Part shown: piece after piece, positions 19,329 through 27,829 of the stretch
Layout: each line of letters opens with the position of its first letter
Numbering within the stretch: position 1 is the first letter of the stretch
Assembly: GCA_030680355.1 (NCBI GenBank)
Contig: JAUXVF010000028.1
Coordinates: 62,001-126,000, forward strand
DNA length: 64,000 bases
Reading direction: 5' to 3'
From: Caulobacter sp.
Lineage (GTDB): Bacteria > Pseudomonadota > Alphaproteobacteria > Caulobacterales > Caulobacteraceae
Position numbers and translations under genes: made by a program
The notes under the pieces: generated by a model
Database searches by the model: none
What the model was told of the DNA's origin: nothing
What the model saw: the letters and a program-made list of their open reading frames with translations, nothing else

Positions 19329-21275
19329 ATGACAGAATTTTCCCAACTGGGGCTTAGCGCCCTCACCCTGCAGGCGGTGGCTGACACCGGCTATACAACC
19401 GCCACCCCCATTCAGGAGCAGGCCATCCCCGTGGCCCTCGCCGGACAGGACGTTCTAGGCATCGCCCAGACCGGCACCGGCAAGACGGCGGCGTTCACCC
19501 TGCCGCTGATCGAGCGGCTCTCGGCCGGCCGCGCCCGGGCCCGCATGCCGCGCGCCCTGGTCCTGGCCCCGACCCGCGAACTGGCCGACCAGGTCGCCAA
19601 CAGTTTTGAGAAATACGCCAAGGGCACCCGGCTTTCCTGGGTCCTGCTGATCGGCGGCGTTTCGATGGGCGACCAGATCTCGGCCCTCGACAAGGGCGTC
19701 GACGTCCTGATCGCCACGCCCGGCCGCCTCCTCGACCTGTTCGAGCGCAGCAAGATCCTGCTGACCGGCGTCCAGATCATGGTCGTCGATGAAGCCGACC
19801 GCATGCTCGACATGGGCTTCATTCCCGACATCGAGCGCATCTTCAAACTGACCCCGCCCAAGCGTCAGACCCTGTTCTTCAGCGCCACCATGCCGCCGGA
19901 AATCACCCGGCTGACCAAGCAGTTCCTGAAGAACCCGGTCCGCATCGAGGCCAGCCGCCCGGCGACCACCGCCGAGAACATCACCCAGTATCTGGCGCGC
20001 ATCCCGAGCAACGATCACAAGGCCAAGCGCACCGCCCTGCGCAGCCTGATCGACCGCAGCGAAATCAAGAACGGCATCGTCTTCTGCAATCGCAAGAGCG
20101 AAGTCGATATCGTCGCCAAATCCCTGCGCACGCACGGGCACGACGCGGCGGCCATCCACGGCGACCTCGACCAGTCCACGCGCATGCGCACCCTGGAAGG
20201 CTTCCGCAACGGTGAACTGAAACTGCTGGTCGCCTCCGACGTCGCCGCCCGCGGCCTCGACATTCCCGACGTCAGCCAGGTGTTCAACTACGACGTGCCC
20301 CACCATGCGGACGACTACGTCCACCGCATCGGCCGCACCGGTCGCGCCGGCCGTTCGGGCGAGGCCTACATGATCGTCACCCCGGCCGACGACAAGAACC
20401 TCGAGAAGGTGCTCAAGCTGATCGGCAAAACGCCGGCCGAGGCGACCTTCGAGGGCATCGACTGGGCCAGTCTGAAGAGCGAGCCGCGCGCCAAGCGTGA
20501 CGGCGACAAGCGCGGCGGCCCGCGCGCCGCCGGCCGCGATCGGGATCGGGACCGCAGCCGCGGCCGTCCGGCCTCGGAAACCTCCGTCGTGTCGATGACC
20601 GCCATCGAACAGCCGGCCGCCGGCGATGAGGCTGCAAAACCGGCCCGCCGCGCGCGGACCCGCAAAGCCGAGCCCGCCGTCGAAGCGCCGGTCGTCGCCG
20701 CGACCGAAGCCATCGTCCCGCCCGCTCCGGCGGAACGGGAACCCCGCGCCGAGCGGGAACCGCGTGCCGAACGCGAGCCGCGCCGCGCGCGCGGCGGTCG
20801 CAACCGTCCCCGCGACGACGAAGCGCCCCGCGACGCCGCCCCGGTGGCGGCTGTTGCTGCGGAAGCCGCTCCGGTTGAAGTCGCTCCCGCGACCGAAGGC
20901 CGCCAGGACGAACCGCGCCAAGATCGGGAGCCCCGTCGTGAACGTGGCGGCCGCGGTCGTGGTCGTGGTGGCGACGACTCGCGCCGCAATGCCGCGCCCG
21001 CCGCCCCTGCCGAAGTCGCCGCCGCGCCGGAAGCGCGCGAACCCCGTCGTGAAGAACCGCGTCGTGACGAGCCCCGCCGCGAACGCGAACCGCGTCGGGC
21101 TGAAGCGCGCGAACCCCGCCGGGACGATGACCGGTCACGGGGACGCGGTCGTGATGAGGGCGGTCGAGGTCGCGATCGTGATGATGACGGCCGGCGGGTG
21201 GTCGGTTTCGGATCTGACACGCCGGCCTTCCTGACGCGGGCAGCCCCGATCACGCCGCCCGCCAGCGAAGACTAG
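19329..21275 (+). CDS. rhlE: DEAD-box ATP-dependent RNA helicase (RhlE type) with long Arg-rich tail
   Basis: 648 residues from the ATG at 19329. Helicase motifs are in order: TPIQEQAIP (Q motif), AQTGTGKT (I), PTREL (Ia), TPGRLL (Ib), VDEADRML (II), FSATMP (III), and HRIGRTGRAG (VI). The helicase core ends near residue 380. The remaining about 260 residues are low-complexity, rich in Arg, Glu, Pro and Ala, with repeated EPRR/EPRRE units; such basic tails bind RNA or RNase E. It probably remodels structured RNA in cold or during degradosome action. RhlE rather than CsdA or RhlB is my best family match. A 10 bp hairpin follows the stop. Confidence 0.88.
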   Translation: MTEFSQLGLSALTLQAVADTGYTTATPIQEQAIPVALAGQDVLGIAQTGTGKTAAFTLPLIERLSAGRARARMPRALVLAPTRELADQVANSFEKYAKGTRLSWVLLIGGVSMGDQISALDKGVDVLIATPGRLLDLFERSKILLTGVQIMVVDEADRMLDMGFIPDIERIFKLTPPKRQTLFFSATMPPEITRLTKQFLKNPVRIEASRPATTAENITQYLARIPSNDHKAKRTALRSLIDRSEIKNGIVFCNRKSEVDIVAKSLRTHGHDAAAIHGDLDQSTRMRTLEGFRNGELKLLVASDVAARGLDIPDVSQVFNYDVPHHADDYVHRIGRTGRAGRSGEAYMIVTPADDKNLEKVLKLIGKTPAEATFEGIDWASLKSEPRAKRDGDKRGGPRAAGRDRDRDRSRGRPASETSVVSMTAIEQPAAGDEAAKPARRARTRKAEPAVEAPVVAATEAIVPPAPAEREPRAEREPRAEREPRRARGGRNRPRDDEAPRDAAPVAAVAAEAAPVEVAPATEGRQDEPRQDREPRRERGGRGRGRGGDDSRRNAAPAAPAEVAAAPEAREPRREEPRRDEPRREREPRRAEAREPRRDDDRSRGRGRDEGGRGRDRDDDGRRVVGFGSDTPAFLTRAAPITPPASED

Positions 21276-21284
21276 GCGCGGCCC

Positions 21285-21307
21285 GGATCGCGGGGCTCCC
21301 GCGATCC
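21285..21307 (+). terminator. Hairpin after the helicase gene
   Basis: A perfect 10 bp stem GGATCGCGGG/CCCGCGATCC with a three-base loop lies 10 bp after the stop. No T-run follows. A second GC-rich fold (about 21351-21375) precedes the convergent gene. Confidence 0.5.
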
Positions 21308-21385
21308 GTCCGGTCTCGTTCAGGGTTTCATGAATCAGACGTCGCGGGGGGCCAGGGGCAGACGCCCCTGCCCTGGTGTCGCGGT

Positions 21386-21748
21386 CTAGCCGCCCAACAT
21401 CGAATCGCAGGCGTCGGCGATGGCCTGAACGCTCTGGGCGTCCAGCTTGTCGAGACGCGCTTCTTCCGTCTTGCGTTCCTTCTGACTGGCCACGCTGTCG
21501 GCCACGGTCATGTCCGTTCGCGTGGCCAGGGCCAGCGACAGCCGCTCCCGATTGACATCGAGCTTGGCGATCCGCTTGCGGATCGCCGCCCGCTCCGCGC
21601 CGCTGGCGGCGTCGGCGTCGACTTCCAGCAGACTGGCAGCGACTTCATAGGCCGTGATGCAGCGGGCCTGGGCCCGGAAATCGACGCTCGCCTGAGCGGC
21701 GGACATCGCCATCAGCGAAACAACAAGGCCGGTGATGACCGTACGCAT
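21386..21748 (-). CDS. Small exported helical protein, unknown function
   Basis: 120 residues with a signal peptide (MRTVITGLVVSLMAMSAAQA). The mature protein is helical and charged, with Cys in the N-terminal and C-terminal parts (QARCITAYE and ADACDSML) that could pair. The ATG at 21748 is preceded by GGAGATAACC, a good ribosome-binding site. Such Cys-flanked helical periplasmic proteins are common in Caulobacterales, but I cannot name the family. It is convergent with the helicase. Confidence 0.75.
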   Translation of the reverse strand: MRTVITGLVVSLMAMSAAQASVDFRAQARCITAYEVAASLLEVDADAASGAERAAIRKRIAKLDVNRERLSLALATRTDMTVADSVASQKERKTEEARLDKLDAQSVQAIADACDSMLGG

Positions 21749-21862
21749 GGTTATCTCCAATCACACAGGGTCAGGTGACCCTTGGCAGGACCGGGGTCCG
21801 CCATCAGGTCTGCAATACAACAGACCGCCTGACGCGTTCATGAACGGGTTCGCGTCCCGAGG

Positions 21863-23320
21863 CTACTTCTTCAGCGTCCCGGCAAGGTACTTGCGGATGC
21901 CGGGGCCGTAGGGCGGGCGCATCTGCAGCAAGGGGCCGATGTCCTTCTTGAGTTGGGTGTAGACGGCCTTGCGGTGGCTGAACTCCCGGAAACCGTCATG
22001 GCCGTGGTAGCTGCCCATTCCCGACGGCCCGACGCCGCCGAACGGCAGCTCCTCCTGGGCGACGTGCATGATCACGTCATTGATCGTCACCCCGCCGCTG
22101 GTGGTCCGTTCCAGCACGCGATCCTTCTCCGCCTCGTCGGTTCCGAACCAGTAGAGGCCGAGGGGCCGGTCGCCGCCGTTGACGTAGGCCAGGGCGTCAT
22201 CGACCGCCTTGTAGGTCTTCACCGGCAGCACAGGCCCGAAGATCTCCTCCTGCATCACCGTCATATCGTCGGTGGGATTGAGGATCAGGGTCGGCGGAAT
22301 CTTATGATGCTCCTGCTGGCTGAAATCCTCGCCGGCCGGGTTGATCTCGACAATCTCGGCACCCTTGGCCCGGGCGTCGTCGATATGGCCCTTGATGCGA
22401 TCGTAGTGCCGCTGGTTGACCACCGAGGTGTAGTCGGGATTGTCCTTCAGCGTCGGGAACATCTTGCCGACGGCGGCCTTGGCCTCGGCGACGAACTCGT
22501 CGACCCGGTCGGCGGGCGCCATGACATAGTCCGGCGCCAGGCAGATCTGACCGGCGTTCAGGGTCTTGCCGTTCATGATCCGGGCCGCGGCGGTCGCCAT
22601 GTCGGCGGTCCCGGAGATGATCACCGGACTCTTGCCGCCCAGCTCCAGGGTCAGGGGCACCAGGTTTTCAGCCGCAGCGCGCATGACATGGCGGGCGACC
22701 CCGGTCGCGCCGGTGAAGATCATGTGGTCGAAGGCAAGACCGGAGAAGGCCTGGCCGACTTCCGGCCCGCCGGTGATCACCGCGATCTCTTCCTCGGTGA
22801 AGACCTTGGCGAACATGGTCTTCATCAGCTCCGACGTCGCCGGCGAGAACTCCGACGGCTTGATCATCGCCCGGTTGCCCGCCGCGATGATGCCGGCCAG
22901 GGGCGCGAAGGTCAGATTGACCGGGAAGTTCCACGGGCTGATCACGCCGACTACGCCCTTGGGCTGGTACTCGATATGGGCCTTGGCGCCGAACAGACCC
23001 AGGATCGCCGGCGTGGTCTTGCGCTTTTCGACCTTCATCCATTTTCGAAGGTTCTCTTTGGCGAACTTCAGTGGACCGATGGACCCGCTGACGTCGGTCA
23101 GCAGGCTGGCCTCTCGCGAGCGGTTGCCGAAATCGGCATTGAGCGCGTCCTGGATGTCGGTCGCATGATCCACCAGCAGGGCGATACAGCGGTCCAGCCA
23201 TTCGATCCGCGTCTCGGCGGACAGCGGGCCATCGCGCAGATGAGCGGCTTTCTGGCGATCCAGAATGGCGAGCATGGCGGCCTTGTGGCCCTCGGCGCCG
23301 AGGTTGGCGGGTGCGTTCAT
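21863..23320 (-). CDS. calB: Aldehyde dehydrogenase, coniferyl-aldehyde type
   Basis: 485 residues. NAD(P)-dependent ALDH with SPWNFPVNLTFAPLAGIIAAGN (cofactor and cap region), LELGGKSP (general-base Glu) and NAGQICLAPDYV (catalytic Cys). The short N-terminal region and the C-terminal GSYHGHDGFREFSHRKAVY are characteristic of the coniferyl aldehyde dehydrogenase group. It would oxidise aromatic or medium-chain aldehydes to acids, fitting plant-polymer use in this family. It is monocistronic and divergent from the diguanylate cyclase gene. The symbol is by family only. Confidence 0.85.
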   Translation of the reverse strand: MNAPANLGAEGHKAAMLAILDRQKAAHLRDGPLSAETRIEWLDRCIALLVDHATDIQDALNADFGNRSREASLLTDVSGSIGPLKFAKENLRKWMKVEKRKTTPAILGLFGAKAHIEYQPKGVVGVISPWNFPVNLTFAPLAGIIAAGNRAMIKPSEFSPATSELMKTMFAKVFTEEEIAVITGGPEVGQAFSGLAFDHMIFTGATGVARHVMRAAAENLVPLTLELGGKSPVIISGTADMATAAARIMNGKTLNAGQICLAPDYVMAPADRVDEFVAEAKAAVGKMFPTLKDNPDYTSVVNQRHYDRIKGHIDDARAKGAEIVEINPAGEDFSQQEHHKIPPTLILNPTDDMTVMQEEIFGPVLPVKTYKAVDDALAYVNGGDRPLGLYWFGTDEAEKDRVLERTTSGGVTINDVIMHVAQEELPFGGVGPSGMGSYHGHDGFREFSHRKAVYTQLKKDIGPLLQMRPPYGPGIRKYLAGTLKK

Positions 23321-23509
23321 GGGTCTGCCTCCAGGCGGCCGGGCGAACTCCGGCTCATGTGATCAGTGTTCAGAATGAACGGCTCCCGGCCTGTCCGCAA
23401 GCGACCGGTGTTATGCTTTTAACCGGTCATTGGGACCTTGCTGGCTACAGTCCCTGAATGACAGCTCAGGCTCGCCAGAAGGCGCGCTGCGGCCAGAGGG
23501 AAATTGCGT

Positions 23510-24565
23510 ATGTCCGCCGACGTTGAAATCACGCTGCGAGGCCCCGAATCCTACAAGGTCGCGCGCCACGTGCTGGACCTGATGGAAAGCCACAATGTCT
23601 GGCCCACACCGCTCAATTTTGAACTCTGGTTCCATTTCGTCGCCGACCCGGAGGGCGCCCTCGCCATTGAGCTTGGCCGCCTGATTTCCCTCGGCGAGCC
23701 GCTGACAGAAAACGTCAGCGAGGACCTCGCCGCCGCCTATCTGGCCAAGGCCCGCCTGAACGAACAGATCCGCGACGCCGGCGACCAGCTGTCCAAGGAA
23801 CTGGACTCGGTGTCCCGCGCCATTCAGCTGGCCCAGAAGTCGAACGAGGCCTACGGCCAGACCCTGGCCGGCGCCAGCCAGGGCCTGAACGGCGCGGAGG
23901 ACGTTGGTCAGATCCGGTCCATGGTCGACACCCTTTCGACCGCCACCCGTAGGGTGCAAAAGGAAAACAAGTCTCTCGAAAAGCGCCTGGCCGACTCCAC
24001 TGGTGAGGTTCAGCGGCTGCGGGAGCACCTTGAGCAGGTTCGACGGGACGCCACCACCGACGGCCTGACCAACCTGGCAAATCGCCGCTCCTTCGATGAG
24101 GAGTTGATCCGCGCCTGCGCCGAAGCCGATGAGCACGGCGCCCCGTTGACCCTGGCGGTGCTGGATATCGACCACTTCAAGAGCTTCAACGACACCTGGG
24201 GCCACCAGACCGGCGACCAGGTCATTCGCTTCGTGGCCAGCGTCATCGGCCGCATCGGCGCCGAACCGCGCTTCTCGGCCCGCTATGGCGGCGAGGAATT
24301 CGCCATCATCTTCCCCGGCGAGGACGCTGCCGTCGTCGAGATGAGCCTTCAGGAAATTCGTGAGGAGATCGCCTCGCGCATGCTCAAGCGCCGCTCGACC
24401 AACGAAGACCTGGGCACGGTGACCATCTCGGCGGGTCTGGCCACGCGCCGCGAGGGGGAGACCGGCGTCTGTGTCATGGAACGGGCCGACGCCGCCCTCT
24501 ACACCTCCAAACGGACGGGCCGTAATCGCGTCACCAATGGCGAAAAGCTCGCCGACGCCGCCTGA
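23510..24565 (+). CDS. Diguanylate cyclase with N-terminal helical region and no I-site
   Basis: 351 residues from the ATG at 23510, preceded by GAGGGA; a TTG two codons earlier is less likely. The N-terminal half is helical, with a coiled-coil-like stretch (about 130-180) and no membrane segment. The GGDEF domain begins with ATTDGLTNLANRRSF and carries RYGGEEF (258-264), so it should make cyclic di-GMP. The inhibitory I-site, RxxD in for example PleD, reads AEPR (251-254), so product inhibition through that site is not expected. It resembles the cytosolic coiled-coil cyclases of Caulobacter (DgcB type), but I do not assign the name. Confidence 0.9.
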   Translation: MSADVEITLRGPESYKVARHVLDLMESHNVWPTPLNFELWFHFVADPEGALAIELGRLISLGEPLTENVSEDLAAAYLAKARLNEQIRDAGDQLSKELDSVSRAIQLAQKSNEAYGQTLAGASQGLNGAEDVGQIRSMVDTLSTATRRVQKENKSLEKRLADSTGEVQRLREHLEQVRRDATTDGLTNLANRRSFDEELIRACAEADEHGAPLTLAVLDIDHFKSFNDTWGHQTGDQVIRFVASVIGRIGAEPRFSARYGGEEFAIIFPGEDAAVVEMSLQEIREEIASRMLKRRSTNEDLGTVTISAGLATRREGETGVCVMERADAALYTSKRTGRNRVTNGEKLADAA

Positions 24566-24679
24566 CTTTCGGCCTCTTGCCTGCCCTGAAGACCCGTGCG
24601 AGCCTTCGCCATCGAAGGAGCGCCGGCTCATGTGTGAACGACTCCGCTGAGGTCTAGCCAAGGCTGACCAGCCCACCGC

Positions 24680-24702
24680 CGCCCGGCCATCGTCGCCGGG
24701 CG
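24680..24702. terminator. Hairpin between diguanylate cyclase and MFS genes
   Basis: CGCCCGG and CCGGGCG form a 7 bp GC stem with a nine-base loop. No T-run is seen, so termination is possible but unproven. Confidence 0.35.
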
Positions 24703-24736
24703 CGCTTGCGTTCACCCAGACGCCCTCCGGTTTCCC

Positions 24737-25879
24737 ATGTCATTGACCGCCCGCCACGCGATCACGCGCGTGAACCTGCACTACACCCTCCAGGCGTTCG
24801 CCCAGGGCGCCGGGGGACTGTTTGTCCTCGCCTTTCTGCTCAAGGCCGGCGTGTCGGCGCCCCTCGCCCTGCTCTTTCAGGCCGGTCTGGTCGCCGGACG
24901 ATTCGTCCTGCGACCGGCGGCCCTGCCCCTGGCCATCCGCTTCGGCGTCAAGCCCCTGCTGATGGCCGGCACCCTGATCACCGCGCTCAACTTTCCACTG
25001 CTGGCGATGGTCAAGGGCCCTGGGCCCTTTCTGATCCTGCTCTGCGGCGTCTCCTCGGTCGGCTACCTGCTCTATTGGCTCAACTTTCACGCCTATTTCG
25101 CCGCCCTGGGCGAGGCCCGCGATCGGGGCGGCCAGATCGGCCTGCGCGAGGCGATCGTCGCCATGGTCGGGATTGTCGCACCACTACTCGGCGCCTGGGG
25201 CCTGACGACCCTGGGTCCAACGCCGACCTTCTGGGCCGTCGGCCTGATCCAGGCCCTGGCCATCGTCCCTCTGATCGGCGCGCCCAATGTGCCGGTGGCG
25301 GCCACCGTCCCCGCCGGCGGCGCGCCCTCCTGGGTCGCCCTGGGGCTGATGGTCGGCGACGGCCTGTCCGCCGCGACCACCTATTTCGTCTGGCTGATCG
25401 CCCTGTTCCTAACCCTCGGCGAAAGCTTCAGGGCGTTCGGCGGGGCGGCGGCGGCGGCGGCGGTGGCAGGGGCGTTCAGCGGCCTGGCCCTCGGTCGCCA
25501 CATCGACCTGGGCCACGGCCGGCGGTCGGCGATCCTGGCCTATTCAGGGGCGGCCGTGGTGGTGCTGCTGCGGGCGGCCAGTCTCGACGCCCCCTGGCTG
25601 GCGGTGCTGGCCAACGCCGCCGGCGCCTTCACCGCCGTGCTGGTGACGCCGGTGCTGATGACGCCGGTCTACAACCTCGCCAAGGGCTCGCCCTGCGTGA
25701 TGCGCTTCCACATGGCCACCGAAGGCGCCTGGGATGTCGGCTGTTTCATCGGATGCCTGGCGGCGGCGGGCCTGGTCGCGGCCGGATTGCCGCTGTCAGC
25801 GCCGCTGCTGCTGGCCCTGGCGGCGATCCTGCTGATGGTCTGGTTGCTGACCCGCTACTACGGCCCGGGCCCGGTCTGA
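24737..25879 (+). CDS. MFS transporter
   Basis: 380 residues, nearly all hydrophobic, with about 11-12 predicted membrane helices. The Arg/Gly-rich loop RHIDLGHGRRSAILAYSG between the two halves fits the MFS loop signature (GxxxDxxGRR). The substrate is not readable. It has no partner gene: the cyclase ends 171 bp upstream and the enoyl-CoA hydratase starts 75 bp downstream. The second half contains a poly-Ala helix (AAAAAAVAGAFSGLALG). Confidence 0.8.
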   Translation: MSLTARHAITRVNLHYTLQAFAQGAGGLFVLAFLLKAGVSAPLALLFQAGLVAGRFVLRPAALPLAIRFGVKPLLMAGTLITALNFPLLAMVKGPGPFLILLCGVSSVGYLLYWLNFHAYFAALGEARDRGGQIGLREAIVAMVGIVAPLLGAWGLTTLGPTPTFWAVGLIQALAIVPLIGAPNVPVAATVPAGGAPSWVALGLMVGDGLSAATTYFVWLIALFLTLGESFRAFGGAAAAAAVAGAFSGLALGRHIDLGHGRRSAILAYSGAAVVVLLRAASLDAPWLAVLANAAGAFTAVLVTPVLMTPVYNLAKGSPCVMRFHMATEGAWDVGCFIGCLAAAGLVAAGLPLSAPLLLALAAILLMVWLLTRYYGPGPV

Positions 25880-25954
25880 ATTTTCCATTGGCGTTCCCCC
25901 GGGTTATGACCGCTAGACATCGGGCCTGATCAAACACCGAGGGAGGACGCTCGC

Positions 25955-26758
25955 GTGGACTACAAGAAAATCAAGCTTGAGGTGACCGACGAGGTCGCGG
26001 TGATCACCCTGTCGGATCCGGCGACCATGAACGCCGCCGGCCTGGATCTCACCGACGAATTGAGCCACGCCTTCCGCAGCCTCGCCGCCGGGACGGTCAA
26101 GGCCCGCGCCATCGTGCTGACCGGCGAAGGCCGCGGCTTCTGCTCCGGCGCCAACCTGTCGGGCGGCGGCGCCGCCGGCCGCGAACTGGACGTCGACGGC
26201 AAGCCTGACGCCGGCCGGGCGCTGGAGACCACCTACAACCCCCTGATCCAGCTGATGCGCGACACGCCCCTGCCGCTGGTCACGGCGGTCAACGGCGCAG
26301 CGGCCGGCATCGGCTGTTCGATGGGCCTGATGGGCGACATGATCGTCGCCGGCGAGAGCGCCTATTTCATGCAGGCCTTCCGTCGCATCGGCCTGGTGCC
26401 GGACGGCGGCTCGACCTACCTGCTGCCGCGCATGATCGGCCGGGCCCGGGCCATGGAAATGACCCTGATGGGCGAGCGGGTTCCGGCGGCCAAGGCGCTG
26501 GAGTGGGGCCTGGTCAACCGTTGCGTGCCCGACGCCGACCTGATGTCGACGGCCATGACCATCGCCAGGGAACTGGCGGCCGGCCCGGCCTCGCTCGGCC
26601 AGATCCGCAAGATCATGTGGGACAGCCTCGACGCCGACTGGGACGCCCAGCTGACCGCCGAACGCAAGGCCCAGCGCATCGCCGGCAAGTCCGAGGACTT
26701 CATCGAGGGCGTCAGCGCCTTCCTGCAAAAGCGCGTCGCGGCCTTCAAGGGGCGCTAA
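25955..26758 (+). CDS. Enoyl-CoA hydratase/isomerase family protein
   Basis: 267 residues from a GTG start with GGGAGG nine bases upstream. The crotonase fold is clear: FCSGANLSG (first oxyanion-hole strand) and NGAAAGIGCSMGLMGD (second). The catalytic stretch RIGLVPDGGSTYLLPR has Asp where classical hydratases have Glu, as in PaaG-type isomerases/hydratases, so isomerase or phenylacetate-like activity is possible. The C-terminal helix ends in FLQKRVAAFKGR, as usual. It is alone on this strand and convergent with the tfoX-like gene. Confidence 0.9.
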   Translation: MDYKKIKLEVTDEVAVITLSDPATMNAAGLDLTDELSHAFRSLAAGTVKARAIVLTGEGRGFCSGANLSGGGAAGRELDVDGKPDAGRALETTYNPLIQLMRDTPLPLVTAVNGAAAGIGCSMGLMGDMIVAGESAYFMQAFRRIGLVPDGGSTYLLPRMIGRARAMEMTLMGERVPAAKALEWGLVNRCVPDADLMSTAMTIARELAAGPASLGQIRKIMWDSLDADWDAQLTAERKAQRIAGKSEDFIEGVSAFLQKRVAAFKGR

Positions 26759-26782
26759 AGATGCTCCCCTTCGGGGGAGGGT

Positions 26783-27178
26783 TCACCCATCCCAGGGGCC
26801 GGGTCCGATGTCGTCGCGCATCGCCCGGCCCTTGTTCTTTTTCGGTTTGCGGGCGCGATAGGCCGCCGCCAGCCCCAGCCGCGCCCAACGTACGGCCTCG
26901 TCGGGGTCGTCCAGACCGCCGTCCGGCAGCCGCCAGTAGTGCAGGTTCCCGGTCCGGCCGTCCTTCATGGTGTAGGTGAAGGGCTCCGAGCCCTCGGCCG
27001 CGAATGTCGCACGGCTCTCGTCATCGACCTTCAGATACAGCACCTCGCCGAAGACCAGGCCGAAGGCCCTGCCGTCAACCTGCACGCTGGCCCCGCCGAA
27101 CATCTTCTTGACCGTCAACGGCCCGAGGTCGGCGAGCAGCTCCTTCAAATGTTCAAGAAAATCAGCGCTGACAGCCAT
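26783..27178 (-). CDS. TfoX N-terminal domain protein
   Basis: 131 residues from the ATG at 27178. The N-terminal domain has the TfoX signature KKMFGGASVQVDGRAFGL (about 24-41) followed by FGEVLYLKVDDESR, the small fold named after the competence regulator TfoX/Sxy. The C-terminus is basic (RARKPKKNKGRAMRDD). In alphaproteobacteria such proteins are common outside competence loci and their role is unknown. It is divergent from a tetR gene, and the two share a region with two palindromic sites, so the TetR protein may control it. Confidence 0.85.
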   Translation of the reverse strand: MAVSADFLEHLKELLADLGPLTVKKMFGGASVQVDGRAFGLVFGEVLYLKVDDESRATFAAEGSEPFTYTMKDGRTGNLHYWRLPDGGLDDPDEAVRWARLGLAAAYRARKPKKNKGRAMRDDIGPGPWDG

Positions 27179-27189
27179 GTCGCCCCGTG

Positions 27190-27240
27190 TGAGTAAATGT
27201 TCACTTGCAGGCGCCAACCACATGTGATCAAATGCTCACA
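27190..27240. promoter_or_regulatory. Paired TetR-type operator sites in a divergent promoter region
   Basis: Two 16 bp sites with identical half-sites GTGA and TCAC: GTGAGTAAATGTTCAC (27190-27205) and GTGATCAAATGCTCAC (27225-27240), 35 bp apart. They differ at three of 16 positions. The spacing (about 3.4 helical turns) and location between tfoX-like and tetR genes suggest autoregulation by the adjacent TetR protein. Confidence 0.65.
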
Positions 27241-27259
27241 CACACGGAGTCGCCTGACC

Positions 27260-27820
27260 ATGTCCGCCAAACCTCGCATCGAGCGCGCCGCGCTGGAAGT
27301 CTTTGTTCGCGACGGCGTCGACGCCGCCACCACCCGCGCCATCGCCGCCGAGGCCGGGGTGTCGGAAGGCGCCCTCTACCGCCACTACAAGGGCAAGGAC
27401 GAGCTGGCCGTCAGCCTGTTCATGACCACCCATCGCCGGCTGTCGTCGCTGATCGCCGAGAGCGCCGGCCAGGCCGTCGGCATCAAGGCCAAGGCCGCCG
27501 CCATCGTCGCCGCCTACTGCCAGGTCGCCGACGAGGACTGGCTGACCTTCAGCTTCCACCTGACCCAGGTGCATCGCTTCATCCCCCACTACCAGGAGGA
27601 CGGCCGCGACCCGGTGTCGGTGACCGAAGCCCTGATCAAACAGGCGATGATCACGGCCGAACTGCCCCCGGCCGACCCGCGGGTGCTGGCGGCCATGGCC
27701 ATCGGCGTCATCACCCAGACCGCCCAGAACAAGGCCTACGGCCGGCTGGGCGACGATCCCCTCTCCGCCCACGCCGGCCTGATGACCGCCGGCGTCCAGG
27801 CTGTCCTTTTCGCTCGTTAG
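27260..27820 (+). CDS. TetR/AcrR family transcriptional regulator
   Basis: 186 residues from the ATG at 27260; an upstream frame to 27197 would cover the operator sites and is rejected. The N-terminal HTH is typical: ALEVFVRDGVDAATTRAIAAEAGVSEGALYRHYKGKDEL. The C-terminal ligand domain is helical and unassigned. plsC starts 10 bp downstream and two small membrane-protein genes follow with 4 bp overlaps, so the regulator heads a lipid/membrane operon. It probably responds to a fatty-acyl or other hydrophobic ligand, but this is inference. Confidence 0.9.
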   Translation: MSAKPRIERAALEVFVRDGVDAATTRAIAAEAGVSEGALYRHYKGKDELAVSLFMTTHRRLSSLIAESAGQAVGIKAKAAAIVAAYCQVADEDWLTFSFHLTQVHRFIPHYQEDGRDPVSVTEALIKQAMITAELPPADPRVLAAMAIGVITQTAQNKAYGRLGDDPLSAHAGLMTAGVQAVLFAR

Positions 27821-27829
27821 GGAATTTCC

